From assembly GCA_902518395.1 (NCBI GenBank), contig CABYFX010000009.1, positions 1 through 34,632 on the forward strand: a DNA stretch of 34,632 nucleotides, read 5' to 3'. The notes under the pieces were generated by a model that did not search any database, was not told where the DNA came from, and worked only from the letters and a program-made list of their open reading frames with translations. A program made the position numbers and the translations under genes. Positions 27,195 through 34,632 of the stretch are shown in pieces. The stretch's first letter is position 1. Each line of letters starts with the position of its first letter. This DNA comes from an uncultured Pelagibacteraceae bacterium (lineage in GTDB: Bacteria; Pseudomonadota; Alphaproteobacteria; Pelagibacterales; Pelagibacteraceae).

Positions 27195-28484
27195 ATGAAA
27201 AAAAAATACTTTATAAATGCAAATATAATTGACCCTCATAATTCCTTAAATGAAATTGGAGGCATAATAATTGGAGAAAATGGAAAAATTGAAGCTGTCG
27301 GAAAAAAAGTAAATACCAATAACATTCCATCTAGAGAAAAGGTAATAGATTTAAATGGAAAATATATATTTCCAGGCATTGTAGATATGAGAGTTTTTGT
27401 TGGTGAACCAGGATATGAATACAAAGAGAATTTTAGAACCCTTAGTGAGGCTGCTTTATCAGGTGGTGTAACATCAGTTGTTACAATGCCTAATACAAAC
27501 CCAGTAATTGATAATGTTTCAATAGTTGATTTTCTTAAAAGAAGAGGAAGAGATAAGTCAAAAATTAATATTTATCCAACGGCTGCATTAACAGTAAAAA
27601 CAGAAGGAGAAAATATGACTGAATTTGGTTTATTACAGAGTAAAGGAATAATTGGTTTCACAGATGGAATAAAAACAATTCAAAATCCTAGAATTATGAA
27701 TAGGATTATGAATTCAGCATCAGATTTAAAATCCTTAATAATACAACATGCTGAAGATGCAGAATTATCAAAAGATGGAATGATTAATGATGGTATTATA
27801 GCAACAAAACTTGGTCTCCAAGGAATTCCAATAAGCGCTGAATTGTTAATTATAGAAAGAGACTTAACATTGTTAGAATATAATAGTTGTAGGTATCATA
27901 TTTCTCAGATTTCATCTGCAAACTCTGTAGATATAATCAGAGAAAGAAAAAATAAAGTAAACTTCAGCTGTGGTGTTTCGATAAACAATTTATCATTAAA
28001 TGAAAATGACATTGGTGATTTCAAAACTTTTTTAAAATTATCACCTCCTTTAAGAACAGAAACTGATAGAAACGCTTTAGTTCAGGGATTAAATGATGAA
28101 ACAATTGATGTTATTGTTTCTGATCATAAACCAGAAGATGAAGAAAATAAAAGATTAACTTTTGCTCAAGCAGAAACTGGAGCATCTGGAATTGAAACTT
28201 TATTGCCCTTAAGCTTAGAATTATATCATAATGGATCGGTTGATTTGGAAACTATAATAAAGGCTCTAACATCAAAACCTGCAGAAATACTTAAAATAAA
28301 TAAAGGCAACTTATCAACAGGAAATGATGCTGATTTTTGTATTGTAGATATTAATAAACCTTGGGTTGTTAGAAAAGAGAAATTAATATCAAAATCAAAG
28401 AATACCCCTATTGAAGACAAAAAACTTCAAGGTAAAGTTATAAGTACATTTGTTAATGGTGAAGAATTATTTAAATCTGAATAA
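27195..28484 (+). CDS. pyrC: Dihydroorotase homologue (PyrC/PyrX type) lacking the HxH metal motif
   Basis: A 429-residue amidohydrolase next to pyrB, of the family that cyclises carbamoyl-aspartate to dihydroorotate. The opening strand, normally DxHxHxREPG, reads DMRVFVGEPG (64-73): both metal-binding histidines are replaced (R66, F68) and the substrate arginine is G70. Other pocket residues remain: H185 in IIQHAEDAELS, H235 in YHISQISS and D310 in VSDHKPEDEE. This matches the pyrB-linked alphaproteobacterial type, and resembles the situation of Pseudomonas PyrC' (PyrX), which is inactive but needed for aspartate carbamoyltransferase assembly. Whether this copy has activity cannot be told from sequence. 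Its stop overlaps the plsY ATG by one base. Confidence 0.9.
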   Translation: MKKKYFINANIIDPHNSLNEIGGIIIGENGKIEAVGKKVNTNNIPSREKVIDLNGKYIFPGIVDMRVFVGEPGYEYKENFRTLSEAALSGGVTSVVTMPNTNPVIDNVSIVDFLKRRGRDKSKINIYPTAALTVKTEGENMTEFGLLQSKGIIGFTDGIKTIQNPRIMNRIMNSASDLKSLIIQHAEDAELSKDGMINDGIIATKLGLQGIPISAELLIIERDLTLLEYNSCRYHISQISSANSVDIIRERKNKVNFSCGVSINNLSLNENDIGDFKTFLKLSPPLRTETDRNALVQGLNDETIDVIVSDHKPEDEENKRLTFAQAETGASGIETLLPLSLELYHNGSVDLETIIKALTSKPAEILKINKGNLSTGNDADFCIVDINKPWVVRKEKLISKSKNTPIEDKKLQGKVISTFVNGEELFKSE

Positions 28485-29059
28485 TGGATTATATTATAAC
28501 AGCTTTGGTATCTTATCTATTTGGCTCTATACCTTTTGGATATCTATTCACAAAAATTTTACTTAAAAAGGATATTAGAAATGTAGGATCAGGAAATATT
28601 GGTGCCACAAATGTTTTAAGAACTGGCAATAAGTCATTGGGTTATTTAACACTTATTTTAGATATAGCAAAAGCTGTTGTGCCTGTTATCTATATAAAGT
28701 TCAATTATCCTGATTTAGTTTATATATCTGCACTTTGTGCATTTTTAGGACATTTATTCCCTGTTTGGCTAAAATTTAAAGGTGGCAAAGGTGTTGCAAC
28801 ATTTGTTGGAATTTTGATTTCAATAAATATTTATTACGCACTAGTTTTTGGAACTATTTGGATTTTAACTTTTTTAATATCAAAATATTCTTCTCTATCC
28901 TCATTGTTTGCTTCAATTTCAATACCAATCTACTTAGTAATCATTGAACAGGGTAACATAATTTTTTTCATTATTATGTTTGTTTTAATTTTTTATACAC
29001 ATAGAGAAAATATAAAAAGATTAATAAACAAAGAAGAAACAAAGAGTAATATTTATTAA
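28484..29059 (+). CDS. plsY: PlsY, acyl-phosphate:glycerol-3-phosphate acyltransferase
   Basis: Membrane enzyme that transfers the acyl group from acyl phosphate to glycerol 3-phosphate, starting phospholipid synthesis with PlsX. The 191-residue protein has about five membrane segments. The three family motifs are visible: FGSIPFGYLF near the first helix followed by GSGNIGATNVLR (35-46), then KFKGGKGVATFVG in the central loop, and a later loop ending YTHRENIKRLINKEE. It starts in the last base of the pyrC-like stop. In many alphaproteobacteria dprA comes next; here topA follows after 37 bases. Confidence 0.96.
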   Translation: MDYIITALVSYLFGSIPFGYLFTKILLKKDIRNVGSGNIGATNVLRTGNKSLGYLTLILDIAKAVVPVIYIKFNYPDLVYISALCAFLGHLFPVWLKFKGGKGVATFVGILISINIYYALVFGTIWILTFLISKYSSLSSLFASISIPIYLVIIEQGNIIFFIIMFVLIFYTHRENIKRLINKEETKSNIY

Positions 29060-29096
29060 TTTGACAGATTAATAGTTATAAGTAGTTTGGCTAATA

Positions 29097-31658
29097 ATGA
29101 ATCTTGTAATTGTTGAAAGTCCTGCAAAAGCTAAAACTATAAATAAATATCTAGGTTCAGATTACACTGTTTTAGCAAGTTATGGTCACATTAGAGACCT
29201 TCCTTCAAAAAATGGTTCTGTCGATCCAGAAAATTCTTTTAAAATGATTTGGGAAGTAGATAGTTTCTCAAAAAAATATTTAAAAGAAATTACCGATACA
29301 GCAAAGCATTCAGAAAAAATTATTTTAGCTACTGACCCTGATCGAGAAGGTGAGGCAATTGCTTGGCATGTTAAAGAGTTTTTAAATGAAAAAAAACTTC
29401 TTAAAGATAAAAAAGTAGAACGTGTAGTTTTTAATGAAATAACAAAAAAAGCTGTAACAAATGGAATAGATAATCCAAGAAATATAGAAAATGAACTTGT
29501 AGATGCCTACATGGCAAGAAGAGCACTGGACTATTTAGTAGGTTTTAATATATCACCAATTCTATGGACAAAATTACCAGGATCTAAATCAGCAGGAAGA
29601 GTTCAATCTGTTGCTCTTAGATTGCTCACTGAGAGGGAACACGAAATAGAAGTTTTTAAACCAGAGGAATTTTGGACACTTAACTTAAATTTCTTAACGA
29701 AGGAAAATTTAGATATAAATACATCTATTACTCAACTAGATGGTAAAAAAATTGAGAAATTCTCATTTAAAAATAAAGAAGATATTAATAATGCTTTAGA
29801 TTTAATTAAAAATAAAAAATATAATATTACAGATATAATATCTAAAATTTATACACGAAACCCTTCTGGTCCTTTTACTACTTCTACTTTACAACAAACA
29901 TCTTCAAGCAAACTTGGTTTTGGAGCATCTAGAACAATGCAAATTGCGCAAAGACTTTATCAAGGTATAGATATTGATGGTGAAACCGTTGGATTAATTA
30001 CTTATATGCGTACAGATGGAACTAATATATCAAAAGATGCTGTAGCTTCTTTTAGGAATTTCATTAATCAAAATTATGGTGAAACATATTTGCCGCCCGC
30101 CCCTTTAAATTATTCAGGAAAAAAGGCAAAAAATGCACAAGAGGCTCATGAAGCTATCAGGCCAACGGAGATTAGTAGAGTACCTGAAGATATGAAAAAA
30201 TATTTAAGCACAGATCAATACAAACTTTATAACTTAATATGGTCAAGGTCATTATCCTCGCAAATGGAGTCAGCAAAATTTGATAGAAAAACTATAACAA
30301 TTACATCCGAAGATAATAAAAATATATGTAAAGCTAGTGGTTCAACTTTAAAATTTGATGGTTTTTTAAAGGTTTCAAGAATAGATGAAAATAAAGATGA
30401 TGAAAACATATTGCCAGATGTTGTAAAAGGTGAAGTAGAGTTTAAAGACTTTACGGATGAGCAACATTTTACTCAACCACCACCAAGATTTTCAGAAGCA
30501 AGTCTTGTTAAAAAGTTAGAAGAATTAGGAATTGGAAGACCTTCAACATATGCAAGTATAATTTCAGTTATTTCAAATAGAGGTTATGCAGACATAGAAA
30601 ACAAAAGATTTTTTCCAACCGATAGAGGAAAATTGCTCTCCGCTTTTCTTGAAAAATTATTTTCAAAATATGTGGATTATGATTTCACTGCAAAATTGGA
30701 AGATCAATTAGACGATATAACAGCTGGAAAAGAAAATTGGATTAAGGTTTTGGAGGAATTTTGGAGAGATTTTAATTTGAATATAGCAGACGTTAAAGAA
30801 AAACGCACTAGAGAAGTCTTAGATATGCTTAACGAAAGTTTAGGCTCATTAATCTTTGAAGTTGATAAAGATGGAAAAATCAACAGAAAATGTAAACTAT
30901 GTGATAGTGGTCAATTAAGTTTAAAAAATAGTTTTCGTGGTGGTGCCTTTATTGGATGTTCAAATTATCCAGATTGTAAATTTACACGACCTCTTTCAAA
31001 GTCTAAAGCTGCTCAACAATTGACTTTAGCAGAGCCAAAATTAATTGGTCAAAATGATAGTGGTAAAGACATATATTTAAAAAATGGAAGATTTGGCCCC
31101 TATCTTCAATATGAAAAAGAAATTGACGATGTTGCAGAAACTAAAAAGAAAAAGAAAACATTAAAAAAAGAAGATAATAATATGAAAAATGTGTCTATAC
31201 CGAAAGGAATTGATATCAAAAATATAGATTTAGAAAGAGCTAAGTATTTATGTTCACTTCCAATTAGTTTAGGTAAAAACCCTGACAATGATAAAGATAT
31301 TACAGTAAATGTTGGTCGTTTTGGACCATATTTAAAATGCGAAAATAAATCAGCACGTTTAGAAAATGTTGAGGAGATTTTTAGTATAGGTCTTAATAGA
31401 GCTATAACTCTAATAGCAGAAGCAAAACCTGGTAGAGTTTCGTCATCTTTAATTAAAGATCTCGGCGAACACCCTGAAGGTAAAAAACCTGTGAGAATTA
31501 TGAAAGGTCAATATGGGCCATATATTAAATACAAATCATTAAATGCAACAATACCTGAGGAAAAAGACCCAATTGAATTATCTATGGAGGAAGCTCTTAT
31601 TTTAATTGAGAAAAGAAAAGAATACGATAGGAATAAAAAAAAAAAGAAAGGTAAATAA
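29097..31658 (+). CDS. topA: TopA, DNA topoisomerase I
   Basis: Type IA topoisomerase that relaxes negative supercoils. The 853 residues comprise a Toprim domain (E7 in LVIVESPAKA; ATDPDREGEA with D80, D82, E84), the cleavage/strand-passage core with active-site Y303 in GLITYMRTDGT, GRPSTYASII later in the core, one cysteine zinc ribbon (CKLC...GCSNYPDC, about 600-625), and three C-terminal repeats with the pattern GRFGPYLQYE, GRFGPYLKCE and GQYGPYIKYK. The end is very lysine-rich. The usual alphaproteobacterial length is 850-900. Its stop overlaps the start of the Rid-family gene by one base. Confidence 0.97.
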   Translation: MNLVIVESPAKAKTINKYLGSDYTVLASYGHIRDLPSKNGSVDPENSFKMIWEVDSFSKKYLKEITDTAKHSEKIILATDPDREGEAIAWHVKEFLNEKKLLKDKKVERVVFNEITKKAVTNGIDNPRNIENELVDAYMARRALDYLVGFNISPILWTKLPGSKSAGRVQSVALRLLTEREHEIEVFKPEEFWTLNLNFLTKENLDINTSITQLDGKKIEKFSFKNKEDINNALDLIKNKKYNITDIISKIYTRNPSGPFTTSTLQQTSSSKLGFGASRTMQIAQRLYQGIDIDGETVGLITYMRTDGTNISKDAVASFRNFINQNYGETYLPPAPLNYSGKKAKNAQEAHEAIRPTEISRVPEDMKKYLSTDQYKLYNLIWSRSLSSQMESAKFDRKTITITSEDNKNICKASGSTLKFDGFLKVSRIDENKDDENILPDVVKGEVEFKDFTDEQHFTQPPPRFSEASLVKKLEELGIGRPSTYASIISVISNRGYADIENKRFFPTDRGKLLSAFLEKLFSKYVDYDFTAKLEDQLDDITAGKENWIKVLEEFWRDFNLNIADVKEKRTREVLDMLNESLGSLIFEVDKDGKINRKCKLCDSGQLSLKNSFRGGAFIGCSNYPDCKFTRPLSKSKAAQQLTLAEPKLIGQNDSGKDIYLKNGRFGPYLQYEKEIDDVAETKKKKKTLKKEDNNMKNVSIPKGIDIKNIDLERAKYLCSLPISLGKNPDNDKDITVNVGRFGPYLKCENKSARLENVEEIFSIGLNRAITLIAEAKPGRVSSSLIKDLGEHPEGKKPVRIMKGQYGPYIKYKSLNATIPEEKDPIELSMEEALILIEKRKEYDRNKKKKKGK

Positions 31659-32119
31659 TGTCAATTGATGAAAAATTAAATGAAATGGGTTTAGTTTTAC
31701 CTAAAGCAACTGATCCAGTTGGTTCATATGTTGCTACAAAAATTTCTGGAAATTTACTTTATATTTCTGGACAAATATCAATCGATACTGATGGTAAATT
31801 AATTAAAGGAAAAGTTGGAAAAGACTTTAATACAGAGCAAGCCTACAAAGCGGCAGAAAGATGTGCATTAAATCTAATTGCTCAGGCTAAAAAAGCATGT
31901 TCAGACGATTTATCTAAAATTAAATCTTGTATTAAATTAACAGGATTTGTTAATTCAGCTGATGATTTTATTGAGCAACCCAAAGTAATAAACGGAGCAT
32001 CTGATTTAATAAAAAAAGTTTTTGGTGATAAAGGTACTCATACAAGAGCTGCGGTAAGCACTAATAGTTTACCACTTGGTGTTGCAGTTGAGGTTGATGC
32101 TATTTTTGAAATCGTATAA
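31658..32119 (+). CDS. RidA/YjgF family protein (enamine/imine deaminase-like)
   Basis: Rid proteins hydrolyse reactive enamine or imine intermediates formed by PLP enzymes. The 153 residues fit the longer Rid subgroup rather than the about 128-residue RidA: GSYVATKISGNLLYISGQIS (22-41), a middle helix pair, LTGFVNSADDF, and the conserved end THTRAAVSTNSLPLGVAVEVDAIFE. R130 corresponds to the substrate-binding arginine of active family members. It is coupled to topA by a TAATG overlap and its stop codon abuts the ugd stop on the other strand. Subgroup and substrate are not determined. Confidence 0.9.
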   Translation: MSIDEKLNEMGLVLPKATDPVGSYVATKISGNLLYISGQISIDTDGKLIKGKVGKDFNTEQAYKAAERCALNLIAQAKKACSDDLSKIKSCIKLTGFVNSADDFIEQPKVINGASDLIKKVFGDKGTHTRAAVSTNSLPLGVAVEVDAIFEIV

Positions 32120-33415
32120 CTATCTACCAATACTATAATATTCAATATTATTCTTTTTCATTTTAGCTGGTGAATATAAATTTCTAATATCAAATATTTT
32201 GAACTTTTTTTTATTATTAAGTTTATTGAAATTTAATTGTTTAAACTCATTCCACTCTGTATGGATTATTATTAAATCACTATTCTTACAAGCACTTTGT
32301 ACGTTATTAAAGTAAATTACTTTTTTTTTATTAAATTCTGATTTAATTCCAGTTGGATCATAGTAGGATATTTTAGAACCTTTTCTATTTAGGTGAGGAA
32401 TAAGTTTTAATGAGGAAGCCTCTCTCATATCATCTGTACCAGCTTTAAAAGTGACACCTAAAAAGGTAATTTTCTTACCCTTAAATTTATTTTTTAATAT
32501 TTCCTTAATTCTATTTAATAAGTATTTATATCTAGAGTCGTTAGATTTAACAGTTGATTTAACAATTGATAGATTTGTTTTTAGTTTTTTTGAAATTGAA
32601 AGTAAAGCCCGTGTGTCTTTTGGAAAACATGATCCGCCATAACCAGGTCCAGCTCTTAAAAATCTTGATCCAATTCTATCATCTAATCCAACTCCAAGAG
32701 AAATATCATTAACATTTACTTTAAGCTTTTCACATAAATTTGCGATTTCATTTATGTATGTAATTTTAGTAGCCAAAAAAGCATTAGCAGCATATTTAAT
32801 TAACTCAGCTGCTCTTCTTGAGGTATGAAAATATCGATTTGTTTTCTTTATTAATGGAACATACAAGTTTTTTAAAATATTGTTTGCTCTATTACTGCTA
32901 GTACCAATTACAACCCTATCTGGATACATAAAATCTCTTATTGCCTCACCCTCTCTAAGGAATTCAGGATTTGATACTACATCAAATTTGTTTTTATTAT
33001 TTTTTGAATTTAATAATTTTTCAATTTTATCACCTGTAGTGACAGGCACTGTTGATTTCATAATAATAATTTTATATTTGTTCAAATTTTTTTTAATATT
33101 TCTTGCAACATCAAAAACATAAGTTAAGTTAGCATTGTAATTTTTCTTGTTTGTGGGTGTACCTACACAAATAAAAATAATATCCGACTTTCGAACGGAT
33201 ATAGATAGATTTGTAGAAAACTGAAGTCTATTTTGTTTCACATTTCTTTTAATTAGTTCTTCTAATCCAGGTTCGTAAATTGGTATTATTCCACTTGTAA
33301 GATTTTCAATTTTTTGTTTGTTGATATCTACACAAATTACTTTATTTCCTAATTCAGAAAAACATGCCCCACTGACTAAACCAACATAACCTGAACCTAT
33401 AATGCAAATTTTCAT
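32120..33415 (-). CDS. ugd: Ugd, UDP-glucose 6-dehydrogenase
   Basis: Oxidises UDP-glucose twice with NAD to UDP-glucuronate, a precursor of surface polysaccharide or glycolipid sugars. The 431-residue protein has the Rossmann motif ICIIGSGYVGLVSGACFSE (3-21), FICVGTPTN, SNPEFLREGEAI (148-159), K207 in LIKYAANAFLATKI, and the catalytic cysteine C263 in GPGYGGSCFPKDTRAL. The C-terminal NAD-linked domain includes TFKAGTDDMREASS. It overlaps galU, the preceding enzyme of the pathway, by four bases, so the two form a functional pair. Confidence 0.97.
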   Translation of the reverse strand: MKICIIGSGYVGLVSGACFSELGNKVICVDINKQKIENLTSGIIPIYEPGLEELIKRNVKQNRLQFSTNLSISVRKSDIIFICVGTPTNKKNYNANLTYVFDVARNIKKNLNKYKIIIMKSTVPVTTGDKIEKLLNSKNNKNKFDVVSNPEFLREGEAIRDFMYPDRVVIGTSSNRANNILKNLYVPLIKKTNRYFHTSRRAAELIKYAANAFLATKITYINEIANLCEKLKVNVNDISLGVGLDDRIGSRFLRAGPGYGGSCFPKDTRALLSISKKLKTNLSIVKSTVKSNDSRYKYLLNRIKEILKNKFKGKKITFLGVTFKAGTDDMREASSLKLIPHLNRKGSKISYYDPTGIKSEFNKKKVIYFNNVQSACKNSDLIIIHTEWNEFKQLNFNKLNNKKKFKIFDIRNLYSPAKMKKNNIEYYSIGR

Positions 33416-34227
33416 AATTTAGCAATCTCTAATGTTGATTTAATATATCCATCCATTGAACCACAATCTAAATATTTACCTGAAAATTTGTGTCCCACAA
33501 AAAGAAATTTATTATTAATCATTGTTTTAATTGAGTCAGTAATATGTATCTCGCCACCTTTCCCCTTTTTTTGTTTTTTAAGAATTTTAAATATATCTTT
33601 GCTCAATATATATCTTCCAATAACAGCATTTTTAGAAGGTGCTTCTCTAGTATTAGGTTTTTCAATAACATCTGATATTAGAAAATTTCTTTTATCAATT
33701 TTTTTGGATATCGAATATATGCCCCAACGATTTACATTATTTTTCTTTACAGTCATACTGGCCATGACTGACGCTTTATATTTCTTGTGTAATTTGATCA
33801 TATCTTTTGAACAATTCTTCTTCAAAATTAAATCATCTGGAAGTAACATTAAAAAATATCTATTTTTAATAAATTTTTTAGTTTTTAAGACCGCATCACC
33901 AGTTCCTAAAGGTTTGTTTTGATATACAAATTTAATTTTTTTTTTATATTTTAAAATTTTTTTATATTCATTAATTATCCGTGGGTCTTTTTTTTTTTTA
34001 ATTAGTGATTTATAAAAATTATCATTGTAAAAATATTTTTTTATCATTTCTTTTTTCTTAGAAATGATGAAAATTATTTCACTAACACCAGCATCTATGC
34101 ACTCATCGAGAATATATTCTATACCAGGTTTACCATTTATTGGTAATAGCTCTTTGGCAAAAACGCTAGTTAAAGGCAAAAGTCTTGTACCTAGTCCTGC
34201 TAGTGGAATAATGGCTTGTTTAATCAT
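33412..34227 (-). CDS. galU: GalU, UTP-glucose-1-phosphate uridylyltransferase
   Basis: Makes UDP-glucose from UTP and glucose 1-phosphate. The 271 residues contain the nucleotide-binding opening IPLAGLGTRLLPLTSVFAKELLPI (7-30, with K25), then GKPGIEYILDECIDAGVSEI, YQNKPLGTGDAVL, the metal site LLPDDLIL (128-135), VIEKPNTREAPS and GRYILS. It is slightly shorter than the usual 290. With ugd it gives a two-gene route to UDP-glucuronate. It is divergent from panC across 34 bases. Confidence 0.95.
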   Translation of the reverse strand: MIKQAIIPLAGLGTRLLPLTSVFAKELLPINGKPGIEYILDECIDAGVSEIIFIISKKKEMIKKYFYNDNFYKSLIKKKKDPRIINEYKKILKYKKKIKFVYQNKPLGTGDAVLKTKKFIKNRYFLMLLPDDLILKKNCSKDMIKLHKKYKASVMASMTVKKNNVNRWGIYSISKKIDKRNFLISDVIEKPNTREAPSKNAVIGRYILSKDIFKILKKQKKGKGGEIHITDSIKTMINNKFLFVGHKFSGKYLDCGSMDGYIKSTLEIAKL

Positions 34228-34261
34228 AAAGATAACTTATTTATAAATATATATTTATAAT

Positions 34262-34632
34262 ATGAAAATAATTACAAGTATTTTTGATTTAAATAAAGAG
34301 ATTAAAAACTATAAAAATATTGGATTTGTCCCAACGATGGGTGGTATACATGCTGGTCATGAATCTTTAATAAAATCTTCACAAAAGAAAAAAAGTAAGA
34401 CAATTGTTAGTATTTTCATAAATCCTACTCAATTTAATAAAAAGAGCGATTTTAATAAATATCCTAGAAATATAAAGAAAGATATCGCAATATTAAAAAA
34501 ATTAAATGTTGATTACCTGTTCGCACCAAATACCAAAGATATTTATGGATTAAAATCCAAAAAATTTAATTTAAAAAAAAGTGACAAGATATTATGTGCA
34601 AAATCTAGAAATGGTCATTTTGAAGGTGTTCT
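34262..34632 (+). CDS. panC: PanC, pantoate-beta-alanine ligase (3' end cut by window edge)
   Basis: Joins pantoate and beta-alanine with ATP to give pantothenate, the coenzyme A precursor. About 123 N-terminal residues are present. They carry the adenylate-binding signature GFVPTMGGIHAGHESLI (20-36), SIFINPTQFNKKSDFNKYPR, the DYLFAPNTKDIYG stretch and the start of the pocket motif KSRNGHFEGV. The usual length is about 280, so more than half lies outside the window. It begins at the ATG at 34262, after a 34-base divergent spacer from galU. Confidence 0.95.
   Translation, partial: MKIITSIFDLNKEIKNYKNIGFVPTMGGIHAGHESLIKSSQKKKSKTIVSIFINPTQFNKKSDFNKYPRNIKKDIAILKKLNVDYLFAPNTKDIYGLKSKKFNLKKSDKILCAKSRNGHFEGV

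Noticed and set aside
29061..29066. Perfect TTGACA before topA
   Set aside because: No acceptable -10 hexamer lies 16-18 bases downstream, so I do not call a promoter.
33488..33922. 144-codon plus-strand open frame antisense to galU
   Set aside because: The galU frame carries clear family motifs; the mirror of its lysine-rich AT-rich codons gives a phenylalanine/leucine-rich translation with no recognisable motif.

Overview
This 34.6 kb window looks like a chromosomal segment of a SAR11-type marine alphaproteobacterium (Pelagibacterales, 'Candidatus Pelagibacter'-like). The evidence is the very high A+T content with lysine/asparagine/isoleucine-rich proteins, the near absence of non-coding DNA (no gene-free stretch exceeds about 70 bases), alphaproteobacterial protein types (an aspartate-rich, Mg-type HemB, a PyrC lacking the HxH metal motif) and the neighbourhoods seen. 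The assignment rests on recognition, not on a database search. I see no insertion sequence, prophage, CRISPR array or rRNA gene; one tRNA gene is present.

Layout. (1) 1-3743, minus strand: ribD (cut by the window edge), nrdR, glyA, rpiB and an unassigned predicted 2-oxoglutarate/Fe(II) oxygenase. (2) 3812-4792, plus: hemB, divergent from that block and abutting recO tail to tail. (3) 4793-12114, minus: a tightly packed train recO, rnc, lepB, acpS, pdxJ, pyrE, an RSH (p)ppGpp enzyme, folK, smpB, dapA. (4) 12142-14328, plus: a soluble lytic transglycosylase, followed by tRNA-Ser(GCU) on the minus strand. (5) 14485-19554, plus: soxBDAG, the complete heterotetrameric sarcosine oxidase operon, preceded by a strong inverted repeat. 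(6) 19516-25704, minus: MATE transporter, trhO, an O-methyltransferase, gatB, gatA, gatC. (7) 25755-32119, plus: ruvX, pyrB, pyrC-like, plsY, topA, a Rid-family protein. (8) 32120-34227, minus: ugd and galU, then divergent panC cut by the right edge.

How genes work together. SoxBDAG would oxidise sarcosine to glycine and load a one-carbon unit on tetrahydrofolate; GlyA interconverts glycine and serine using the same folate pool, and FolK feeds folate synthesis. GalU and Ugd are consecutive steps to UDP-glucuronate. PyrE, PyrB and the PyrC homologue belong to pyrimidine synthesis. GatCAB completes Asn/Gln-tRNA charging. AcpS, PlsY and LepB serve lipid synthesis and secretion.

No clearly undescribed multi-gene system is visible; this is mostly core genome. 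The items most worth a second look are the uncharacterised AspH-like oxygenase at 3099-3743, the inverted repeat before soxB, the lost metal histidines in PyrC, the shortened zinc knuckle in NrdR, the shortened RSH enzyme, and the extreme compaction at gene junctions.
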